From: Novosphingobium sp. | Lineage (GTDB): Bacteria > Pseudomonadota > Alphaproteobacteria > Sphingomonadales > Sphingomonadaceae | NCBI GenBank assembly: GCA_030830245.1 | Contig: JAURNJ010000221.1 | Coordinates: 1 to 7,835, forward strand | DNA: 7,835 nucleotides | Direction of reading: 5' to 3' | Shown here: positions 1 to 5,850 of the stretch, piece after piece | How positions within the stretch are numbered: position 1 is the first letter of the stretch | Layout: each line of letters starts with the position of its first letter | Position numbers and translations under genes: made by a program | The notes under the pieces: generated by a model | Seen by the model: only the letters and a program-made list of their open reading frames with translations | The model's database searches: none | Told to the model about the DNA's origin: nothing

Positions 1-17
1 GGCCATGACCCGATCTC

Positions 18-896
18 CTATGTCAGCAGGCTGTCGACAAAGGCCGCAGTGGCTTCGAAACTTTCGACAGAGCCGACAAGGTCCGCCCCGCGAACCGGTG
101 CGACATGCTCCATGCCTTCCACCACTAGCAGTTCGGACCGCACGCCGGCAGCGAGCAGCTTTTCATGGAGCGACACGGAATCGTCGCGCAACGTTTCGAT
201 GTCGCCGACATTGATGAATGCAGACGGGAAACCGGCCAGATCGGCGAACAGGGGCGAAGCGATCGGATGCTTGAGGTCGAAACCCTGCATATAGGTATCG
301 GAAGCGGTCTGCGCGGAGGCTTCGGGAAACAGCAGGTCGGTTTCGGCATTGTCCTTGAACGATGCGGCAGTGATCGTCATGTCGACCCAGGGCGAATACA
401 GCAGTGCCCCGTCGATGCGCGGTGCGCCTTGCGATGCGGCATAGACGCCCAGCGCCGCCGCGAGGCCGCCTCCCGCCGAATCGCCGCCAACCAGCAGCGG
501 CGCATCGCCGATGCGGGCGCGCAGGGCGCCGAGCGCCTTCCACGCATCGTTGAAACCGGCGGGAAAGGGATTCTCTGGCGCGAGCCGGTAGGCAGGAAGC
601 ACGACTGCTATCCCGCAGCGATCGGCCAGGCGCTCGGCAAAGGCAGTGTCGTTTTCCGGCCTGCCCAGCCGGTAGCCGCCACCGTGCAGCATCAGCAGCC
701 AGGCGCGCGGCGACTCGTCTTTCGGCAGCACGGTCAGCGTGCGGATGCCATCGATCACTTCCTCGGCAGCCGGACGCTCCGGCCCCGGCAACATTCCGGC
801 CTCTGCCGCCTTTGCCATCATCGCGCGGCGTTCGGCGAGATCCGCTGGGGCTTCGCGGCCAGCGCGTTCTGCCGGAATCGTGATCGACTGACTCAT
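18..896 (-). CDS. HSL-family alpha/beta hydrolase (esterase or lactonase)
   Basis: Predicted soluble cytoplasmic carboxylic-ester hydrolase of the hormone-sensitive-lipase (GDXG) family, 292 aa. Visible motifs are the oxyanion-hole HGGG at residues 71-74, the nucleophile elbow GDSAGG with Ser140, and the C-terminal GMEH with His264. The acid region reads VGDIETLRDDS (230-240): Asp232 is one position earlier than the usual catalytic Asp and Glu234 is conserved, so either could complete the triad. I chose the ATG at 896 because GGGAGAG lies about 10 nt upstream and the family fold starts soon after; the frame stays open to 1064 but that extension looks non-coding. It is divergent from the aldehyde dehydrogenase. 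Monoterpene epsilon-lactone hydrolases belong to this family, so lactone hydrolysis is possible, but the substrate cannot be read from sequence. There is no signal peptide. Confidence 0.9.
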   Translation of the reverse strand: MSQSITIPAERAGREAPADLAERRAMMAKAAEAGMLPGPERPAAEEVIDGIRTLTVLPKDESPRAWLLMLHGGGYRLGRPENDTAFAERLADRCGIAVVLPAYRLAPENPFPAGFNDAWKALGALRARIGDAPLLVGGDSAGGGLAAALGVYAASQGAPRIDGALLYSPWVDMTITAASFKDNAETDLLFPEASAQTASDTYMQGFDLKHPIASPLFADLAGFPSAFINVGDIETLRDDSVSLHEKLLAAGVRSELLVVEGMEHVAPVRGADLVGSVESFEATAAFVDSLLT

Positions 897-1047
897 TTGG
901 GTTGCTCTCCCGGATTGCGTGCCGCTACCGTTGGGCCGCTTCGTTCTCGCGCAGGGGATATGAGATTTCGGTGCGGTCATCGAGTCCATATTTCGCAAAA
1001 TCGCACCATCGCCCGGAGCAAGGATGGCAGGCGATTTGCACGCGCGA

Positions 1048-1076
1048 TTGACGGTGCAGCCCAAACCGGATATGTC
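1048..1076 (+). promoter_or_regulatory. Predicted sigma70-type promoter for the aldehyde dehydrogenase-P450 run
   Basis: TTGACG at 1048-1053 matches the -35 consensus in five of six positions. It is followed by a 17-nt spacer and TATGTC at 1071-1076 as the -10 (four of six). Transcription would start near 1083, leaving a leader of about 40 nt before the proposed CTG start at 1125. The position fits well, but this is prediction only. Confidence 0.5.
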
Positions 1077-1091
1077 TCACCGGGCGAATAA

Positions 1092-1111
1092 TAATTCACT
1101 ATTTAGAATTA
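1092..1111. repeat. AT-rich inverted repeat in the aldehyde dehydrogenase leader
   Basis: TAATTC (1092-1097) and GAATTA (1106-1111) form a perfect 6-bp inverted repeat with an 8-nt spacer. It lies just downstream of the predicted transcription start and immediately before the Shine-Dalgarno at 1114. The location suits a repressor operator; as an RNA hairpin it would be weak because it is AT-rich. Confidence 0.35.
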
Positions 1112-1113
1112 AC

Positions 1114-1127
1114 GGAGCAGGACCCTG
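1114..1127 (+). promoter_or_regulatory. Ribosome binding site supporting a CTG start
   Basis: GGAG at 1114-1117 is followed by a 7-nt spacer and CTG at 1125-1127. The frame is closed upstream by a TAA at 1110-1112, and no ATG, GTG or TTG occurs in frame until the GTG at 1290. The codons between 1125 and 1290 read as a normal aldehyde dehydrogenase N-terminus, so CTG is the best-placed initiator. Confidence 0.65.
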
Positions 1128-2582
1128 GAATATTCAGCCTACATCGATGGCGCGTTCGTAAAGGGCGAGGGCGCCGAGTTCGCGGTCGAAAATCCGTCGG
1201 ACGAAACGACGGTCGATACCGTCGCCAGCGTATCGCCGGCGCAGGTCGAGGCGGCAATCCTCGCCGCGCGACGCTCTTTCGACAGCGGCGTGTGGTCTGG
1301 CCTGTCGATGAAGGAACGCGGGGCCGCGATGACCCGCTTTGGCGAGGCGCTGCGCGGGCATGAGGCGCGTCTGCGCGAACTGGCCGTGACCGAAGCCGGA
1401 TGCCCGATCAGCTCGCAGGTGATGTTCGCGCAGGTCGACGGGCCGCTGCGCATGACCGACGAGATCATCGGCATGGCGCTCACCATGCCGGATTTCGAGG
1501 ATAATCCGGTTCCCCTGCACGAACGCGTCACGCCCTATTACGTCATTCAGAGCATCAAGCGCTGGACGCCGGTGGGCGTCGTTTCCGCGATTTCGGCCTA
1601 CAACGTGCCGCTGTTCACTGCCTTCTGGAAGGTGGTTCCCGCGCTGATGACCGGCAATTCGGTCGTCCTGCGGCCCAATCCGCTGACGCCGATTTCCTCG
1701 CTGATCTTCGCCCAAGCGGCCGAGGAGGCGGGACTCCCGCCCGGTGTCATGAACGTGTTGATCGAACAGGGGATCGAAGGCGGGCAGATGATGTCCGAAC
1801 ATCCCGCGGTCGATCTCGTCAGTTTCACCGGCTCGTGCGATGTCGGCGTGAAGGTTGCGCAGCAGGCCGCGCCCACCCTGAAGCGGCTGGTGCTCGAACT
1901 GGGCGGCAAGTCCGCACAGATCGTCCTGCCCGATGCGGTCGATCGCGCGCCATTCCTTGGCCAGATGGTCTGCGGCTCGCATGCCGGTCAGGGCTGCGTG
2001 CTGGGCACGCGCATTTTCGTGCCGGAGGAAAGCAAGGCAGAGGTGCTCGAAAAGATGGGCGCTGCCGCCTCTTCGCTGAAGATCGGCGTGGCCAGCGATC
2101 CCGCGACCCAGATTGGCCCGGTGATCAGCGCAGGCCAGCGCGCGCGCTGCGAACGCTTCGCCCAGGCTGCGGTCGACGCCGGCGGCAAGGTCGTGGCAGG
2201 CGGCAAGCGCCCGGCGCACATGGACAAGGGCTATTTCTGGGAAGCGACCATCCTCGACCTGCCGGACAACAAGAACCCGGCGGCGCAGGAGGAGATCTTC
2301 GGACCCGTGGTCGGCGTCATCGGCTATCGCGACCTCGACCACGCCATCGAGATGGCCAACGACACGCGCTTTGGCTTGTCCGGCCACATCCACGGCGTGG
2401 ACAAGGTCAAGTCGCTCGAAGTGGCCAAGCGCATCCGCAGCGGTGCCGTCAACGTCAACGCCGGGTTCTCTTCGGCCTATGCTTCGGGCGGCGGCATCAA
2501 GATGAGCGGCCTCGGGCGCGAACGCGGCATCGAAGGCCTGCGCGAATTCCAGATCCAGACCACTATGAACATCGGCGGCTGA
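1125..2582 (+). CDS. NAD(P)-dependent aldehyde dehydrogenase
   Basis: ALDH-superfamily enzyme oxidising an aldehyde to a carboxylate, 485 aa if it starts at the CTG at 1125. Residues 2-55 (YIDGAF, then ENPSDE) match a normal family N-terminus, so the first conventional start, GTG at 1290, would cut off 55 residues. Visible landmarks: Asn160 in AYNVPL (usual form PWNFPL), FTGS at 234-237 with the GSxxxG nucleotide-binding turn, catalytic base Glu258 in ELGGK, nucleophile Cys291 in GQGC, and EEIFGP at 389-394. Oddities: the cofactor-binding motif usually written KPSE reads RPNP at 183-186, so the conserved Lys is Arg and the ribose-binding Glu is Pro, leaving cofactor preference uncertain. The P450 follows after 30 nt, so the two are probably cotranscribed. 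The substrate is unknown; a terpenoid or alicyclic aldehyde would fit the context. Confidence 0.93.
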   Translation: MEYSAYIDGAFVKGEGAEFAVENPSDETTVDTVASVSPAQVEAAILAARRSFDSGVWSGLSMKERGAAMTRFGEALRGHEARLRELAVTEAGCPISSQVMFAQVDGPLRMTDEIIGMALTMPDFEDNPVPLHERVTPYYVIQSIKRWTPVGVVSAISAYNVPLFTAFWKVVPALMTGNSVVLRPNPLTPISSLIFAQAAEEAGLPPGVMNVLIEQGIEGGQMMSEHPAVDLVSFTGSCDVGVKVAQQAAPTLKRLVLELGGKSAQIVLPDAVDRAPFLGQMVCGSHAGQGCVLGTRIFVPEESKAEVLEKMGAAASSLKIGVASDPATQIGPVISAGQRARCERFAQAAVDAGGKVVAGGKRPAHMDKGYFWEATILDLPDNKNPAAQEEIFGPVVGVIGYRDLDHAIEMANDTRFGLSGHIHGVDKVKSLEVAKRIRSGAVNVNAGFSSAYASGGGIKMSGLGRERGIEGLREFQIQTTMNIGG

Positions 2583-2612
2583 GAGAGCTCCACCGGAACA
2601 AAGGAACAGACG

Positions 2613-3923
2613 ATGGCGACCAAGGCAGCGGAAAATCTCGAAGCGGCATTGTTCTCGGACAACCCCGAATACCAGGCAATGTTCGACGTGAACCAGCAGG
2701 GCATCAATGCCGGTTCCGAAGAGGGCAAGGACTATACCGACGATATGGACGCCCTGCTGGAGCGCGGTGCGGTGCAGGAAGGAACGATGCGCTCGCACCT
2801 CGGCCTGTCGGGCGGCAGTTTCGAGATGAAGGGCGCCGAGCGGGTCTTCACCTTCTATTCCTACCGCGCGAACGAGATCGGCTGGCGCGAGAACACGCTG
2901 TTCTCGTCCGAAGGCTATCAGAAGATGAGCGTCTTCCAGATGATCGGACCGACCATCCTCTCGATGGTGGGCAAGCAGCACAAGCGCATGCGCGCCGCGG
3001 CACAGCCGCTGTTCAAGCGCCCTCGCGTGCTTGGCTGGTGGAATGCGCGGTTCGTGCAGGACACCGTCGACGTGTTGCTCGATCGGGTCGCGCGCTCGGA
3101 CAGCAACCGCACTGACTTGAACGCCAACCTGTGCGCTCCGCTGCCGATGGCCGTGATTACGCGGGCGATCGGCCTTGAGGGCACCAGCGTCATCGACTTC
3201 CGCTTCCACCTGAACCGCAGCACTTTCGGCCACGGCGACATCTCGATGGAGGACCGGCTGGCCTCGTTCCAGTATGTCGACCGCGTGCTTAACGAAGTGG
3301 TCGCCAAGAACCTGAGCGAGCCGGGCGACAACGTCATTTCGAGCCTGATGCGCAACGAAGTGACCGAAGAGGACGGCTCCAAGCGCAAGCTCACAAAGGA
3401 AGAGATTTTCGGCTTCTGCAAGCTGGTGATCTTCGCCGGCGGCGGCACCACCTGGCGCCAGCTGGGCATCACGATCTATGCGCTGCTCACCAACTATCAC
3501 TTCTGGGAAGCCTGCCGTGAGGACCGCACCCTGATCGAACAGGCGGTGGACGAGAGCCTGCGCTGGGCCGCGACCGACCCGGTATTCCCGCGCTACTGCG
3601 TAGAGGACACCGAAGTGGCCGGCGTGTTCATCCCGGCAAATTCGCAGATCCAGCTTTGCCTTCACACGGCAAACCACGATCCCGAAGTGTTCGAGAACCC
3701 CAAGGCCTACGATATCTTCCGCCACAAGGAGCACCACATGGGCTTCGGCTTCGGGCCGCACCGGTGCCTTGGCATGGATGTCGCCAAACAGGAGATGGTG
3801 CTGGCGATCAACGGTCTGATGGATCGCTTCCCGAACATGCGGCTCGATACCGATGCTCCGGCTCCGATCCTGGGCGGACTGGAGCATCGCGGCGTAACCT
3901 CGCTGCCGGTGGTCTTTTCCTGA
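2613..3923 (+). CDS. Cytochrome P450 monooxygenase, soluble bacterial type
   Basis: Haem-thiolate monooxygenase, 436 aa, with no membrane anchor. Haem-binding loop FGFGPHRCLG puts the axial ligand at Cys385. The K-helix ExxR is Glu314-Arg317, followed by FPRYCVED and the late-family HTANHDPEVFENP (351-363). The I-helix reads FAGGGTTWR (284-292): Thr289 aligns with the oxygen-activating Thr, but the preceding Asp/Glu is Gly288. AAGGAA at 2601-2606, 6 nt before the ATG, supports the start. It would hydroxylate or otherwise oxidise a small hydrophobic substrate, drawing electrons from a ferredoxin and reductase; neither is encoded here. It is the second gene of a run with the aldehyde dehydrogenase, and a strong hairpin follows the stop. 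I cannot assign a CYP family. Confidence 0.97.
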   Translation: MATKAAENLEAALFSDNPEYQAMFDVNQQGINAGSEEGKDYTDDMDALLERGAVQEGTMRSHLGLSGGSFEMKGAERVFTFYSYRANEIGWRENTLFSSEGYQKMSVFQMIGPTILSMVGKQHKRMRAAAQPLFKRPRVLGWWNARFVQDTVDVLLDRVARSDSNRTDLNANLCAPLPMAVITRAIGLEGTSVIDFRFHLNRSTFGHGDISMEDRLASFQYVDRVLNEVVAKNLSEPGDNVISSLMRNEVTEEDGSKRKLTKEEIFGFCKLVIFAGGGTTWRQLGITIYALLTNYHFWEACREDRTLIEQAVDESLRWAATDPVFPRYCVEDTEVAGVFIPANSQIQLCLHTANHDPEVFENPKAYDIFRHKEHHMGFGFGPHRCLGMDVAKQEMVLAINGLMDRFPNMRLDTDAPAPILGGLEHRGVTSLPVVFS

Positions 3924-3940
3924 CGCGTCTCACGATTTGC

Positions 3941-3964
3941 CTGTGGCAGCGCAAGCTGCCACAG
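3941..3964 (+). other. Perfect 10-bp hairpin with GCAA tetraloop
   Basis: CTGTGGCAGC (3941-3950) pairs perfectly with GCTGCCACAG (3955-3964) around a GCAA loop, a GNRA type. It starts 17 nt after the P450 stop and ends 9 nt before the DUF2889 ATG. No T-run follows, so it is not a classic intrinsic terminator. It could stabilise the 3' end of the upstream message, attenuate read-through, or limit ribosome access to the next gene, whose Shine-Dalgarno position it occupies. Confidence 0.75.
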
Positions 3965-3973
3965 TGATTCGCG

Positions 3974-4987
3974 ATGAATACGCACAGCTTTCCACCGCCA
4001 CCGCGTTCAACCGCGAATCCAGCGCCTGTTCGCGCCGCCAATTCGATCCGCCGCACGACCAGTATCGACGTGTCCTGGCCCGACGGGGTCGATAACCCGC
4101 GCCTGTTCGTTGGCCGCGTGCGCGATTATCGCACCGGCGAGGCGGGCACTCCGGGCACCGAGCTCGATCATGCCGAGCTGCGCGCCGTGCTCGACGACGA
4201 CAAGACCATCCGTTCGATTTCGGCCACGCCGGAACCGTCGCGCTTGCAGGAGCTGGTAGGCCACCGCGCGGGCGGGCACCTGCGCATGTTCATCCGCTAC
4301 ATCATGCCCGAACTGGTCGAGAACGCGGTGCCGATCTATCTCGTGCTCGACGATCTTTCCGGTTCGGCCCTCGTCTCCAACATCGCATGGTCGATGTGGG
4401 ATCCCACGCTGATGCTGGACCGGCGCGCCGACATGTCGAACGAGGATTTCGAGGCGATGATGGCCGGCCGCGCCAACGTCTGCTGGGGGCTCGCCGAAGG
4501 CAACTCGGGCTTGACCTTCCGGCGCGACGTCAGCGAAGTGGCGGCCGCCGATGCGGGCGAGCTGCGCAATCCCGCCGACCCGCTTGGCTGGCATGAATTC
4601 GCCGAGAACGAGGGATACGGGTTTCGCCGGGCGCGGCGGATCGACGTGTGGCTCGATCCTGCCAGCGGCTTGCTGACCATCGATTCGGCGTTTCAGGACA
4701 GCGCCAAGAAGAAGGACGGCGGGCGCACCGCGATCCACGAATACCTACTGCGCGTGACTGCCGATCCGGAAACGCTCGAAGTGCTTTCGCTCGAACCGGT
4801 GCCGCGCATCCTCCCGTTTCCCGAGTGCCCCGGCGCGGTTGCCAACACGCAGCGGCTGGTCGGATCGAGCCTTGCCGACATTCGCGACGAAGTGCTGCGC
4901 CAGTTGCGCGGGCCGGAGGGCTGCACGCACCTCAACGATGCGATGCGCGCGCTCGCCGACGTGCCGGCTCTGGTGAAGAGCCTCTAG
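3974..4987 (+). CDS. DUF2889 family protein, function unknown
   Basis: 337 aa. I recognise the DUF2889 pattern: an N-terminal RRTTSIDVSWPDG (26-38), then FVGRVRDY (45-52), and a C-terminal core of RRIDVWLD (221-228), IHEYLLRV (254-261), FPECPGA (282-288) and GCTHL (316-320). The family has no established biochemical role known to me. His255, Cys285, Cys317 and His319 sit in the most family-like segments and could form a metal site; this is inference. There is no signal peptide or membrane segment; the first 25 residues are proline-rich and probably disordered. The ATG at 3974 is the only usable start, since an in-frame TGA lies at 3965 and no later start precedes the domain, yet no Shine-Dalgarno is visible and a hairpin occupies that position. 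It is the third gene of the aldehyde dehydrogenase-P450 run. Confidence 0.85.
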   Translation: MNTHSFPPPPRSTANPAPVRAANSIRRTTSIDVSWPDGVDNPRLFVGRVRDYRTGEAGTPGTELDHAELRAVLDDDKTIRSISATPEPSRLQELVGHRAGGHLRMFIRYIMPELVENAVPIYLVLDDLSGSALVSNIAWSMWDPTLMLDRRADMSNEDFEAMMAGRANVCWGLAEGNSGLTFRRDVSEVAAADAGELRNPADPLGWHEFAENEGYGFRRARRIDVWLDPASGLLTIDSAFQDSAKKKDGGRTAIHEYLLRVTADPETLEVLSLEPVPRILPFPECPGAVANTQRLVGSSLADIRDEVLRQLRGPEGCTHLNDAMRALADVPALVKSL

Positions 4988-5748
4988 GGCGCGCTGTAGG
5001 ACAGCATCGCCAGCCCTTCGTGGGCGAGGCCTGCCGATAGTTCGCCGATCATCCGCATGCGCAGTTCGCGGGCCAGGATGGCACGCGTGTGCCGCAGCAT
5101 CGGCGCTGAATTCGCCGCCAGTTGCCGCGCCAGTTCGCGCGCGCGAGGCAGCAGCGCGTCAGCCGCCAGCACTTCGCCAACCACGCCGATCGAGCGCGCT
5201 TCCTGCGCGCCGATCCGCTCTCCGGTGAGCAGGAAATAGCGCCCGCGATTGGGCCCGAGCAGCATCGGCCATACGACATGGACGCCATCGCCCGGAACCG
5301 TCCCGCTGGGCACATGGGCAAGGTCGGCGAATTCGGCGTGTTCTGCGGCCAGCACGATGTCGCAAAGCACCGGGATTTCCGCGTGGATCGTCGCCGGTCC
5401 GTTGACGGCCGCGATCATCGGCACGGGAATCGCGAGCAGGTTGTTGAGCAGCTCCATCCCCTCCTGGTGGATGCGCGCCCACATGTGGCTCATGTCGGTT
5501 TCGGGGAAGTTCTCCTCCGCATCGAATTGGGTGAGAAAGCTGTCTCCGGTCCCGGTCAGGATCACCACCTTGTTCTCGCGGTCGAGCGCGATGTGAGCAA
5601 AGGCATCGCCCAGTTCGGCATGCAGGCTGGTGACACGTGTGCCCCACTGCGCCGGGCCGCCACGGGTGTGGATGGCCATCTCCAGCACGCCGCCCTCGCG
5701 CGAGAAGGTGATGCCGTTGTACTTGCTGGCGTAGTCTCTAAGTTCCAT
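4984..5748 (-). CDS. Crotonase-superfamily beta-diketone hydrolase, 6-oxocamphor hydrolase-like
   Basis: 254 aa crotonase-fold protein that probably cleaves a carbon-carbon bond of a cyclic beta-diketone by water (retro-Claisen). The segments DRENKVVILTGTG (56-68), LLNNLL (100-105), VNGPAT (115-120), PSGTVPGDGVHVVWP (147-161), GRYFLLTG (169-176) and LAHE (241-244) resemble Rhodococcus 6-oxocamphor hydrolase as I remember it. His122, His145, Asp154 and Glu244 coincide with its functional residues. The Glu164-type base of enoyl-CoA hydratases is not evident. The ATG at 5748 has AAGGAG 9 nt upstream; the 24-residue upstream extension to 5820 is unlikely. It is divergent from the flavin oxidoreductase, and its stop codon overlaps that of the DUF2889 gene. 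A CoA-dependent hydratase or isomerase is the main alternative. Confidence 0.85.
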   Translation of the reverse strand: MELRDYASKYNGITFSREGGVLEMAIHTRGGPAQWGTRVTSLHAELGDAFAHIALDRENKVVILTGTGDSFLTQFDAEENFPETDMSHMWARIHQEGMELLNNLLAIPVPMIAAVNGPATIHAEIPVLCDIVLAAEHAEFADLAHVPSGTVPGDGVHVVWPMLLGPNRGRYFLLTGERIGAQEARSIGVVGEVLAADALLPRARELARQLAANSAPMLRHTRAILARELRMRMIGELSAGLAHEGLAMLSYSAP

Positions 5749-5850
5749 CGTCCCGTGCTCCTTGCTTGTGGCGCATCTGTGCATCGCAAGCGCATTGTCT
5801 GCAAGCATCGGCTCATGCATGGGTCTTGCAAATCAGGAGAGGCCCCAGCC
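5749..5850. promoter_or_regulatory. Divergent promoter region with CTTGC/GCAAG half-sites
   Basis: These 102 bases separate the crotonase homologue (-) and the flavin oxidoreductase (+) and must hold both promoters. The pentamer appears four times: CTTGC at 5761-5765, GCAAG at 5786-5790 and 5801-5805, and CTTGC at 5825-5829, forming two inverted pairs of nearly equal spacing. The second pair extends to TGCAAG/CTTGCA. The first copy overlaps the crotonase Shine-Dalgarno. A palindromic ATGCAT lies at 5815-5820. I see no strong -35/-10 pair. A shared regulator is plausible but unproven. Confidence 0.4.

Larger units (their letters stand above)
897..1124. promoter_or_regulatory. Divergent intergenic region, hydrolase/aldehyde dehydrogenase
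   Basis: These 228 bases separate two divergent genes and hold no convincing ORF of their own. The right half contains a sigma70-like promoter for the aldehyde dehydrogenase and an AT-rich leader (about 1087-1112) that stands out from the GC-rich surroundings. A near-perfect inverted repeat, GCAAAATCGC (995-1004) and GCGATTTGC (1031-1039, one base shorter), and a second one, GGTGCG (970-975) and CGCACC (1002-1007), are possible operator halves. I see no convincing -35/-10 pair for the hydrolase on the minus strand. Confidence 0.5.

Noticed and set aside
897..1064. N-terminal extension of the HSL hydrolase to 348 residues
   Set aside because: The added segment has no family similarity, crosses the intergenic region, and the ATG at 896 has a clear Shine-Dalgarno.
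165..1091. Plus-strand open frame of 308 codons opposite the HSL hydrolase
   Set aside because: It is a shadow of a real gene with catalytic motifs on the other strand; the composition is Arg/Gly/Ala-rich and no domain is seen.
1134..3887. Minus-strand open frame of 917 codons opposite the aldehyde dehydrogenase and P450
   Set aside because: It mirrors two confidently identified genes. Its product is rich in His, Arg, Ala and Asp with no recognisable domain, as expected from the antisense of GC-rich coding DNA.
3941..3970. Intrinsic terminator after the P450
   Set aside because: The stem is strong, but the following bases (TGATTCGCG) contain no T-run, so it is recorded as a hairpin of unknown role.
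4007..4738. Minus-strand open frame of 243 codons opposite DUF2889
   Set aside because: The plus-strand reading matches a known family end to end; the antisense product shows no domain.
5749..5820. Upstream ATG at 5820 for the crotonase homologue
   Set aside because: It adds 24 residues without family match, while 5748 has AAGGAG at 9 nt and gives residue numbers that coincide with 6-oxocamphor hydrolase.
5122..5850. In-frame extension that would lengthen the flavin oxidoreductase to 578 residues
   Set aside because: The extra part lies antisense to the beta-diketone hydrolase and has no domain. The ATG at 5851 has a good ribosome binding site and gives a normal family length.
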